Made by a program: the position numbers and the translations under genes. A stretch of DNA of 28,223 nt. Source: a virus. Positions 12,669 to 20,143 of the stretch are shown one piece after another. Below the pieces are notes generated by a model. It worked only from the letters and a program-made list of their open reading frames with translations, was not told the DNA's origin and did no database searches. The stretch spans positions 1 through 28,223 of the IMG/VR virus record IMGVR_UViG_3300009790_000049; one strand, 5' to 3'. Numbering within the stretch: the first letter of the stretch is position 1; every line of letters starts with the position of its first letter.

Positions 12669-13780
12669 ATGAGTACACAAGTAACTACAGCTTTCGTTCA
12701 GCAGTTTAGTAACAATATAACCATGTTGGCTCAACAAAGTGGTTCTCGTCTAAGAGGTGCAGTTTCAGAAGAAAGTGTAACAGGCGAGAAGGCATTTTTT
12801 GACCAAGTGGCTTCAGTTGCGGCTGTAAAACGGACATCGAGACACGGTGATACACCCCTCGTAGAAACCCCCCATTCCCGTAAAGTTCTAGCGGCTTAAT
12901 ATCGCAAGATATTTCGAAAAATTCTGTGAATTCAGAGAAAGTCTTACTGAGATAACTCTGAGCCAAGCCTAGCAATAGGAAGGTGCAACGACTATTCCGA
13001 AAGGAAGTAGGGTCAAGTGACCCGAAGCACAGAACATCCCACAGGGATGATGATATAGTCTGACCTATATGGCAACATATAGCAGCCGAAAGGCGGTCTT
13101 GTCCTAACGAAACAAGGCGAACATAAGTGAGAATGGTAACTATGGACACCTACGAATGGGCAGATCTTATCGATGATTCAGATAAGGTGGCTATGTTGGC
13201 TGATCCTACAAACGTCTACAGCAGAACGGCTGCTAATGCGATTGCTCGAAAAATGGATGATGCAATCATTGCGGCTGCCACAGGCACAGCGAAAACTGGA
13301 AAGTCTGGTTCTTCGTCCACATCTATGCTTTCAGCACATACTATTGCACATGGCTCAGCGGATTTGACCATTGCTAAATTGTTAAGTGCGAAAAAGCAAC
13401 TTGATTTGCAAGACGTCGATCCTAGCATCCCACGTTACATTGCTGTTGGTCCTAACCAGATCGAAGCTCTATTGGGTACAACCCAAGTAACAAGCAGCGA
13501 CTATAACACCGTAAAAGCTCTGGCCTCCGGCCAAGTTGATTCCTTCTTAGGTTTCAAATTTATTGTGTCTAATCGATTGGCGGTAGCTTCCAACATCAGA
13601 ACGTGTTTTGCATGGGCTGAAGACGGAATCAAGCTGGCTATGGGTAAGGATGTCATGGCGAGGATAGACCCCAGAGCTGATAAATCATATTCAACACAAG
13701 TGTACTACTGTGCAACATTTGGTAGTACGAGAATGGAAGAAGAAAAAGTCGTTTCCGTTCTTTGTGATGAATCAGCATAG
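12669..13780 (+). CDS. Major capsid protein, interrupted by a group I intron (join 12669..12881, 13130..13780)
   Basis: The joined exons encode 287 aa. Exon 1 (71 codons) opens 'MSTQVTTAFVQQFSNNI' and ends '...VETPHSR'. Exon 2 continues 'RMVTMDTYEWADLIDDSDKV', so the spliced product reads TPHSR-RMVTMDTYEWADLIDD, which matches the continuous sequence of this marine podovirus capsid family. Other family features are 'GSRLRGAV', 'AAVKRTSRHGDTPLVETPHSR', 'MDDAIIAAATGTA' and 'SVLCDESA' at the end. Without splicing, translation stops after 76 aa at 12899, so the phage depends on intron removal for capsid production. The second exon also shows a GTG-started ORF at 13127, but that is a by-product of the splice junction. 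The protein forms the HK97-fold shell. A strong Shine-Dalgarno precedes it. Confidence 0.92.
12882..13129 (+). ncRNA. Self-splicing group I intron (IA-like), 248 nt, no ORF
   Basis: The splice sites come from pairing. Exon 1 ends CCGU, which pairs with the intron's GCGG (12891-12894; P1, with the U-G pair at the cut). The intron's UUCU (12886-12889) pairs with AGAA at the start of exon 2 (P10). The intron ends in G (13129). Other elements: P2 AAUAUC-GCAA-GAUAUU (12898-12913); P7 GACUA (12990-12994) with UAGUC (13056-13060); P7.1 UUCC-GAAA-GGAA (12995-13006); P7.2 GGGUC-AAGU-GACCC (13010-13023); P8 CAUCCC-ACA-GGGAUG (13035-13049); P9 CUAUAUG-GCAA-CAUAUAG (13065-13082); P9.1 GCC-GAAA-GGC (13085-13094); P9.2 CUUGU...ACAAG (13098-13116). 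P3-P6 were not fully drawn. The P7.1/P7.2 stems and 'GAUAUAGUCUG' core resemble the T4 td-type IA introns. No homing endonuclease is present. Confidence 0.93.
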
Positions 13781-13791
13781 GAGATTGAACA

Positions 13792-14256
13792 ATGGGTACA
13801 GTATATAGCGTTCAGAAAACTAAGTGGGATCAGAATGATCCGGCTGATATGATTAAGCCAAATGAGATTGGTGGGCGAATTCGTGTTGCCTATGCTCTCT
13901 ATGAAGCATCATCACTAGCAGCCGATGAAGTGATCGAAATGTTCAATTTGCCAAATGGTGCAAGAATTCTCAAAGGAGAACTCGTGCATGATGCAATGGG
14001 ATCATCAACAACTTTAAGTGTTGGTCATGCAGCTTACAACAATGCCGATGGTACGGTTGTGGCTCTTGATGTTGATGAGTTCAAAGCGGCGGCAGCTTCA
14101 ACAAGTATCACTACTGTAAATATCGCGGCAACATCAGCTCTAGGTAAAAATACCGTTGTGGATGCAGATGCAACCGGGATGCCAGTAACAGTAGTTCTTG
14201 CGGGGGCGGCTGGTACAGGCACAGTTGAATTGACGATGTACTACGTCATCGATTAA
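13792..14256 (+). CDS. Putative head decoration / minor structural protein
   Basis: This 154-aa protein is 11 nt after the capsid stop, with GGAGA as ribosome site. It begins 'MGTVYSVQKTKWDQNDPAD', then 'GGRIRVAYALYEASSLAADEVIEMFNLPNGARIL' and ends in a beta-rich, Ala/Thr/Val-rich domain finishing 'GTVELTMYYVID'. No cysteine or catalytic pattern is visible. Its position directly behind the capsid gene, before the strong terminator, implies co-production with capsid at high level, so a decoration or head-stabilising protein is the best guess. Proteins of this style are common after marine podovirus capsids; I cannot name the family. Confidence 0.6.
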   Translation: MGTVYSVQKTKWDQNDPADMIKPNEIGGRIRVAYALYEASSLAADEVIEMFNLPNGARILKGELVHDAMGSSTTLSVGHAAYNNADGTVVALDVDEFKAAAASTSITTVNIAATSALGKNTVVDADATGMPVTVVLAGAAGTGTVELTMYYVID

Positions 14257-14271
14257 TTTCTTCCCAAACTG

Positions 14272-14299
14272 AGGGGCGGGAAACCGCCCTTCTTTTTTT
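14272..14299 (+). terminator. Intrinsic terminator after the capsid module
   Basis: GGGCGG (14274-14279), loop GAAA, CCGCCC (14284-14289), then TTC and seven T (14293-14299). A strong stem with a GNRA loop and T-tract, at the position of the T7 late terminator (behind the capsid gene, before tail tubular A). Confidence 0.92.
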
Positions 14300-14310
14300 A
14301 AGGACTTACA

Positions 14311-14901
14311 ATGCCATCATCAGTTGATCTATGCAATTCAGCTCTTAACATGATTGGTGCATCCAACATTACTGCTTTTACCGAGGACAGTAAGGCTGCC
14401 CGATTGTGTAATCAGAGATATGATTTTATTCGAGACAAGGTGTTTCGATCCCATAGCTGGAACTGCCTGTTGACGAGGGTAGCTCTTTCTCCAGATTCAA
14501 CAGCACCAACATTCGAATTTGCATATGCCTTCACACTTCCCACAGATCCCTATTGTCTAAGACCGTTGAACCTTGATGCTTCCAATATTGTATACAATGT
14601 TGAAGGACGAAAGATACTGACGGATGAAAGCAGTATTAATCTTGTTTATGTTGCCAGAGTGCTTGACGTAAATCTTTATGATAGTGCGTTGATGGAAACA
14701 ATATCTATGGCACTTGCCGCGGATTTTGCCTACCCCTTAACCAACTCAGTTGCCCTGGGGAATGCCATGCAGCAGAAATTTGAAAAGATGGTGAGTGAAG
14801 CCAGATTCCTTGATGCTATTGAGGGAGCAACGGCTGATAACTCTACAACAACAGATCGAATGACGTTGGAAGCAAACGAATTTATTAATGCGAGAATTTA
14901 A
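14311..14901 (+). CDS. Tail tubular protein A (T7 gp11-like adaptor)
   Basis: This 196-aa protein starts 11 nt after the terminator T-tract, with AAGGA before the ATG. It opens 'SSVDLCNSALNMIGASNITAFTEDSKAARLCNQRYDFIRDKVFRSHSWNC' (in family terms, LCNxAL..IG...I.....S..A..C...Y...RD..L..H.W), the standard gp11 signature. 'AYAFTLPTDPYCLRPL' and 'INLVYVARV' follow, and a helical C-terminus 'METISMALAADFAYPL'. It forms the ring linking the portal to the nozzle. The gene overlaps the nozzle start by one base. Confidence 0.92.
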   Translation: MPSSVDLCNSALNMIGASNITAFTEDSKAARLCNQRYDFIRDKVFRSHSWNCLLTRVALSPDSTAPTFEFAYAFTLPTDPYCLRPLNLDASNIVYNVEGRKILTDESSINLVYVARVLDVNLYDSALMETISMALAADFAYPLTNSVALGNAMQQKFEKMVSEARFLDAIEGATADNSTTTDRMTLEANEFINARI

Positions 14902-17489
14902 TGGTCAAGGCATCACCAGCTCTTACAAATTTTACGGCGGGAGAATTAAGTCCTAGATTAGATGGCCGTACAGATATTGCGAAGTATGGGAACGGATGCA
15001 AGACCTTACAAAACTTTTTAGTCCATGCTCATGGCGGTGCTACGAGAAGACCAGGGACTCAATATATAGCCGAGGTTAAAAGCAGTTCAGCAAAATGCCG
15101 TTTGATACCTTTTGAATTCAACGTAGAGCAGACATATATATTAGAATTTGGAAATAACTATTTTCGTATTTACAGGGATGGCGGTCAGATTGTGGATAGT
15201 GGCTCTGCGGTTGAGGTAACTACAACCTATACCACGGCGCAGTTGCCGGATATCAAATTTACGCAATCTGCGGATGTTATGTATGTTGTTCACCCTTCGC
15301 ATCCTGTTCGTAAAATATCAAGGACAGGGCATACGGCTTGGACAATAGCGGATGTGGACTTCCGTCGAGGGCCAATGCTCGATGCGAATACAACAACAAC
15401 CACGTTGAGTTCAAACGCAAAAACAGGGTCAGCAACTATAACTGCATCAGCTAGTTTGTTTGTGGCAACAGATGTTGGTAGGCTGATTAAGTTCTATGAC
15501 GGTTTTGCCAAGATTACTGCTTATTCAAGTGCAACATCAGTAACGGCAGCCGTACAGGAAAACGAAGATCTAAGAACGGAATTAATGCCGAGCTATACGG
15601 CAACTACGATTAAATTCTCAGAGGGTGATCCGAGCTCAACAGGGTTGGAGCATAATGATAGGATTACAGATACGGCGGCTAATTTTATTCTTGAAGGATT
15701 TAAGGTTGGTCAGACGGTAACGATTAGCGGTGCTAGTAATGGCGGCAATAATCAATCGGCATTGGTTATTGTTCAAGTAACATCGGACACTATTCTCTTT
15801 GCACCTAGTAATGATTTAGTTGATGAGAATGCCGGGCAATCTGTAACGATTACAGGAAATCTCGGTGCAACAGATGATTGGTCTTTGGGCGCGTTCTCTG
15901 GAACTACAGGCTATCCAGCTTGTGTTACTTTCTTTGAGCAACGGCTTGTGTTGGCAAATACATCGACACAGCCACAGACTATATTCTTTTCAGTAAGTGG
16001 TGATTTTGAGGACTATAATGCGGGAACTCTGGATTCCTCTGCTTTAATTTATACGATAGGTTCTAACCAGGTTAATGTTATACGTTACTTAACCTCCTCA
16101 AGAGCTTTGCTAGTAGGTACATCTGGTGGTGAATTCGTTGTTCGAGCATCATCAGATGAACCGATCTCACCAACAAACACCCAGATCTTACGCCAAGCAA
16201 GTTACGGATCAGCGAATATCCAGCCTGTAGCGGTGGCAAATGTTGTGTTATTTGTACAAAGGGCAAAACGAAAACTAAGGGAATTGGTCTATAGTTTTGG
16301 GTCAGACAGCTATTACGCACCAGATCTGACAATATTGAGTGAACATATTACTGAAGGTCTAATAACGGAAATGGCTCTACAGCAAGAGCCGGACAATATC
16401 GTTTGGTGTGTTCTCGAAGATGGCAAACTTATTGGGATGACCTATAGACGAGAAGAAGAGGTAGTTGCGTGGCATTCGCACCAGATCGGTGGGGTATCGG
16501 GTGCAGCAACAATAACGGTCACGGATTATGCAAATCTCCCGGTTGGTTCAACAATAACAGTTACCAAATCAGACGGCACGGAGATAACATTTACAAGTGA
16601 AACCTCTGGTAGTTCGGCTGCATCGAGTTCATTGGGGTGGAGAAATAACACAGACAACAATACAAGTGCAGATAATATCTACACAATGCTGAATAACCAT
16701 GCGGATCTAACTGTTGCAAATCCCGCAGCGAATGTTGTTACGGTTACAGAAACCACACCGTCAGCTACAGGATTTCTGACATTGGCAAGTTCTGACTCTA
16801 CACGGTTGGCCGTCACCAGCCAGACTCATGCCTTGGTTGAAAGTATTGCTACTATTCCTTCATCTTCTTCTGAGGATGAGGTTTATGTCATTGTTCAAAG
16901 AACGATTAACGGTGCAACCAAAAGATTTGTTGAAAGATTAAAGCCTATTGATTTCGGAACAGACGTTGAAGATGCTTTCTTTATAGATAGTGGTCTAACG
17001 TATTCTGGCTCTGCCGCTTCAACTATTTCTGGGTTAAATCATCTTGAAGGTCAGACAGTTCGGATAATTGGTAATGGTGCGGCACATACGGACAAACAGG
17101 TAGCAAGTGGGTCGATAACTTTGGATAGGGCCGTAACAAAAGCACATATAGGTCTTGCTTATCCTAGTGTTTTACAAACAATGAGATTAGATGCCGGGAG
17201 TGTACAGGGAACATCACAAGCCAAGATCAAAAGAGTAAATGACGTAACACTAAGGTTATATAGAAGTCTGGGTGTGAAAGTAGGTAGTTCAAGTTCACAA
17301 ACAGATTTAATCCCATTCAGAACATCGGCTAGTCCTATGGATCAAGCAGTTTCCATGTACACAGGAGATAAGGAAGTTGAGTTCGATGGCGGTTATGAAA
17401 CAGACGGATATGTGGTTGTAAAGCAAGATCAAGCCTTGCCATTAACAGTTCTGGCTATTTATCCCCATATGACCACGTTTGATGAATAA
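14901..17489 (+). CDS. Tail tubular protein B / nozzle (T7 gp12-like) with an inserted domain
   Basis: This 862-aa protein opens 'ALTNFTAGELSPRLDGRTD' and 'YGNGCKTLQNFLVHAHGG' followed by 'RRPGTQYI', the hallmark of podovirus nozzle proteins. Mid-protein motifs include 'GYPACVTFFEQRLVLANT' and 'ERLKPIDF'. Between 'VVAWHSHQIGG' (about residue 530) and 'VESIATIPSSSSEDEVYVI' (about 646) lies a segment of about 110 residues rich in Thr/Ser/Val ('ATITVTDYANLPVGSTITV' and later 'NVVTVTETTPSATGF'). I infer that this is an extra Ig-like or adhesin-type domain, because the two flanks are adjacent in other nozzles I recall. Six copies form the tail tip that contacts the cell. Confidence 0.92.
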   Translation: MVKASPALTNFTAGELSPRLDGRTDIAKYGNGCKTLQNFLVHAHGGATRRPGTQYIAEVKSSSAKCRLIPFEFNVEQTYILEFGNNYFRIYRDGGQIVDSGSAVEVTTTYTTAQLPDIKFTQSADVMYVVHPSHPVRKISRTGHTAWTIADVDFRRGPMLDANTTTTTLSSNAKTGSATITASASLFVATDVGRLIKFYDGFAKITAYSSATSVTAAVQENEDLRTELMPSYTATTIKFSEGDPSSTGLEHNDRITDTAANFILEGFKVGQTVTISGASNGGNNQSALVIVQVTSDTILFAPSNDLVDENAGQSVTITGNLGATDDWSLGAFSGTTGYPACVTFFEQRLVLANTSTQPQTIFFSVSGDFEDYNAGTLDSSALIYTIGSNQVNVIRYLTSSRALLVGTSGGEFVVRASSDEPISPTNTQILRQASYGSANIQPVAVANVVLFVQRAKRKLRELVYSFGSDSYYAPDLTILSEHITEGLITEMALQQEPDNIVWCVLEDGKLIGMTYRREEEVVAWHSHQIGGVSGAATITVTDYANLPVGSTITVTKSDGTEITFTSETSGSSAASSSLGWRNNTDNNTSADNIYTMLNNHADLTVANPAANVVTVTETTPSATGFLTLASSDSTRLAVTSQTHALVESIATIPSSSSEDEVYVIVQRTINGATKRFVERLKPIDFGTDVEDAFFIDSGLTYSGSAASTISGLNHLEGQTVRIIGNGAAHTDKQVASGSITLDRAVTKAHIGLAYPSVLQTMRLDAGSVQGTSQAKIKRVNDVTLRLYRSLGVKVGSSSSQTDLIPFRTSASPMDQAVSMYTGDKEVEFDGGYETDGYVVVKQDQALPLTVLAIYPHMTTFDE

Positions 17490-17944
17490 TGTATATAGTA
17501 CCATTTCACGAAGATCACCTGGGAGAAGCCTTGTATCAGGGAGCATCGTTTCTTCCTCTACAGGATCAAACCAGATTTCTACAGCTTACGGCCAATTCAG
17601 ACGGAGCATCGATTGGTTTCACGGCTTATGCGAATAATGAGATATTGGGAATGGGTGGATTTATAGAAATCTATCCTCACTTGGTAGAAGCATGGGTAAT
17701 TATTATTAATAAGAATACCAAGATGAATGTAAAAATTGGGCGTAATATTCTTAAATTATACAAGAATATTATTGATACGCATCCCAAATGGCAGCGAATA
17801 CAGGCAGCCGTAAGGAAAGATTTCGACAAGGGAACTCGTTTAATTGAGTTTCTTGGGTTTGAAAAGGAAGGGTTAATGCGAAAGTTTGGCCCAGACAAGA
17901 GTGATTATTACAGATATGCGATGGTGAGAAATGGACCCAATTAA
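17489..17944 (+). CDS. GNAT-like protein in the T7 gp13 position
   Basis: This 151-aa protein overlaps the nozzle stop by one base and the next gene by 14 nt. The fold reads as GNAT: 'GFTAYANNEILGMGGFIEIYPHLVEAWVII' (beta strands), 'GRNILKLYKNIIDTHPKWQRIQAAVRKDF' and 'GTRLIEFLGFEKEGLMRKFGPDKSDYYRYAMVRN', the last being the typical GNAT end. The acetyl-CoA loop is weak, so activity is uncertain. In T7, gp13 lies at this point and is needed for normal internal core assembly, which may be the role here. It is distinct from the GNAT gene at 8632. Confidence 0.75.
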   Translation: MYIVPFHEDHLGEALYQGASFLPLQDQTRFLQLTANSDGASIGFTAYANNEILGMGGFIEIYPHLVEAWVIIINKNTKMNVKIGRNILKLYKNIIDTHPKWQRIQAAVRKDFDKGTRLIEFLGFEKEGLMRKFGPDKSDYYRYAMVRNGPN

Positions 17945-18437
17945 GATAGCATTGAGTGTAGCATCAACGGCTGCCAGCGCCGCTAGTGCTGTGGCCCAAG
18001 GGAATGCACAGGCAAGGGCATTTGAATGGAATGCTCAAGTCAATGATAGAAACGCCCAAGCTGCCGATGCCGCCGGGGAACAGTTATATCACACAGAAAA
18101 AGTAAAGATTGAAAAGTTCAGAGATGAATTTGAAAAACTCAATGCTTCTACTTCCCAGGGGTTTAGGTATAACGGCTGGATGGCTGATGGTGATACTCCT
18201 CTTTTAGTAGCTTTGGCAAACGCATCGGAAGCTGACGAGGAGATCCAGACAATGGATTACAATGCCAGAGTTGGACAGGCAGAGCTTGAAGAAGAAGGGG
18301 TTCAGCAACGAATGGAAGCTGATCTCAAGAGAATGTATGCGGATAACGCAAGAAAGGCTGGAATGTTTAAAGCTGGTCAAACCTTGTTAAAGGGCGGTTC
18401 TGATATGTACATGATTAGTAATTACGCAATGGCTTAA
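17931..18437 (+). CDS. Internal virion protein (T7 gp14-like)
   Basis: This 168-aa protein starts with a short hydrophobic, Ala/Ser-rich helix ('IALSVASTAASAASAVAQGNAQA'-type, residues 5-27), followed by a long Ala/Glu/Gln-rich coiled-coil region: 'FEWNAQVNDRNAQAADAAGEQLYHTEKVKIEKFRDEF' in outline. 'GWMADGDTPLLVALANASEADEE' and a helical tail follow. This is the pattern of gp14-type ejection proteins, which are the first to leave the virion and form the outer-membrane part of the DNA channel. Two nt separate it from the next internal protein gene. Confidence 0.8.
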   Translation: MDPIKIALSVASTAASAASAVAQGNAQARAFEWNAQVNDRNAQAADAAGEQLYHTEKVKIEKFRDEFEKLNASTSQGFRYNGWMADGDTPLLVALANASEADEEIQTMDYNARVGQAELEEEGVQQRMEADLKRMYADNARKAGMFKAGQTLLKGGSDMYMISNYAMA

Positions 18438-18439
18438 AG

Positions 18440-20143
18440 ATGAAAGTTCCTACATATACATCTCAATCACTCCAAACCGCAAAAACAGGTGCGGGATCTT
18501 TTAGTGTTCAAGCAAGTCCAGCGAATACGGCTATGGGATTTGCGGCACAAGGTGAGTTCTTATCCCAGCTACAAGGCACGAGCTTAAAGTTTCTGGAGAT
18601 AGAAACAAAGATGCAGCGGCAGACAGAGTTGTCTCAGGCGGAGAATGCTTTGGATTTTGAAATGCAGAATCTAACGATGGCAGCATTAAATAATACAAAC
18701 CCTACTTCTATGATGGATAATTGGAACAGGGGAACGGCAAAGCTCTATAGTAATATCTCCATGAAGATCGAAGATCCTGTTGTACGCAGAGCTTTCGTAT
18801 CAAAGGCAAAAGATACTATATTAAGGAAACGTCTTTCGGTAATGAAGACGGCCAGAGCCAGACGTATCGAGAATGCCAAGGCAGTAAGCGAAACAGAGAT
18901 CTATAATACCAAGAGGAAAATTGCTACAGGTTCACCCTCAGAAAGAGAAGCGGCAAAATTAAAACTGTTTGGCCGTGAAGCCACGGTAGATGATTTTGGT
19001 AATCCTGTTCCAAAAGTACCAAGCATTTATGAAAGGATGTTCAATAACGGCTTAATAAGTGCCACGGAAAAAGTCACACAGGAACTCGATGCCAGGGGAG
19101 ATATCGATAATATGGAGATTGCCCAGGACATGACGGCTGCCAGAGTATCGGGAAATCCAGCTCATGTTGAAAGGATAATAGGCAATCTGGACAATCCGGC
19201 TATGTACCCAGATCTGTTTGGCGAGGAACGTGATGGCTTAATGAGTAAAGCTATTGCTCTGAGAGACGCCTTACGGCAAGATAGAATTACAAAAGAAAAG
19301 CAAAAGATAGAGCTGGATAACAAAGTAAAAAAAGGGAAGCAAGACGAGACTTTTAGAGAATTTAATCTCCGTCTTGATAGAGGGGATGTACCCGCTAATC
19401 AAGAGTTAGATGCAAGTAATTTCCCTCCAACCTTGGAAGAAGTAGAACACAAGTATGAACTTGGTCAACTAGATCACACGCAGTACAAAACACTAAAAGA
19501 AAAGATTATTTCTGGTGATGTTCCAAAAAGTAACAGCATCGTTGTTAAGGACTTCATTACACAAATTAATAGTGCGCCAGATGATGCAACCTTGGATATC
19601 ATTAAGGAGGATATAATTAATACTGCTGATACTTTAACAACAGCATCACTTCAAAACTTAATTGATCAGATTGATCAGAAAAAAGGCAATACACCTAGAG
19701 CTATAGAAATTGATAAGGAAAGAAAAATACTAGCGAAAGCTGTTGGATTAAGTGGCGGTGATTTAGAGGAAAGAGCAGCTTTGAGGGCTGCTGGTATTGA
19801 TGCTATAACCACTTTTGAAGACTTGGTGGCTAAAAGTATAGACTCCGATCCACAGAAGATCCGTCAATATTTAGTTGATAATTACAATTCTAATATCTTA
19901 AATGACCCAGATTTTCCTCATCTTGCCTTAACTCCAAACCTAATGCGTGATGCGTATAAGTTATGGGATGAACAAAATAATAGAATTGATAATGAAGCCG
20001 TTGCAGAGTTTGAGAAAAAGATAAGAAATAATCCAGATATTTCACCAAACATGAAAGTTGAAGAAGAACGAACTTTGAAACATTATATCGAGTATCTGAA
20101 AACACAAAATGCTAATCCAAATACAAACGTACAGGGTAACTAA
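18440..20143 (+). CDS. Internal virion protein (T7 gp15-like position)
   Basis: This 567-aa, almost wholly helical, charged protein has no clear membrane segment. It opens 'MKVPTYTSQSLQTAKTGAGSFSVQASP' in outline. A repetitive helical body follows ('MQRQTELSQAENALDFEMQNLTMAAL', 'VRRAFVSKAKDTILRKRL', 'GRDGL'-like turns), ending Asn-rich. Position between a gp14-like and a gp16-like gene, and helical-repeat character, suggest the periplasmic tube component of the ejection machinery. No specific family motif is recognised. The stop overlaps the next ATG by one base. The last third looks more AT-rich than the first. Confidence 0.7.
   Translation: MKVPTYTSQSLQTAKTGAGSFSVQASPANTAMGFAAQGEFLSQLQGTSLKFLEIETKMQRQTELSQAENALDFEMQNLTMAALNNTNPTSMMDNWNRGTAKLYSNISMKIEDPVVRRAFVSKAKDTILRKRLSVMKTARARRIENAKAVSETEIYNTKRKIATGSPSEREAAKLKLFGREATVDDFGNPVPKVPSIYERMFNNGLISATEKVTQELDARGDIDNMEIAQDMTAARVSGNPAHVERIIGNLDNPAMYPDLFGEERDGLMSKAIALRDALRQDRITKEKQKIELDNKVKKGKQDETFREFNLRLDRGDVPANQELDASNFPPTLEEVEHKYELGQLDHTQYKTLKEKIISGDVPKSNSIVVKDFITQINSAPDDATLDIIKEDIINTADTLTTASLQNLIDQIDQKKGNTPRAIEIDKERKILAKAVGLSGGDLEERAALRAAGIDAITTFEDLVAKSIDSDPQKIRQYLVDNYNSNILNDPDFPHLALTPNLMRDAYKLWDEQNNRIDNEAVAEFEKKIRNNPDISPNMKVEEERTLKHYIEYLKTQNANPNTNVQGN

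Noticed and set aside
12669-12899. Truncated capsid pseudogene caused by a frameshift or stop
   Set aside because: The interrupting sequence folds as a group I intron with exact splice-site pairing, so the gene is intact after splicing.
13127-13780. Independent capsid-like gene starting at GTG 13127
   Set aside because: The GTG is the last three bases of the intron; intron pairing and protein continuity show this is exon 2 of the capsid gene.
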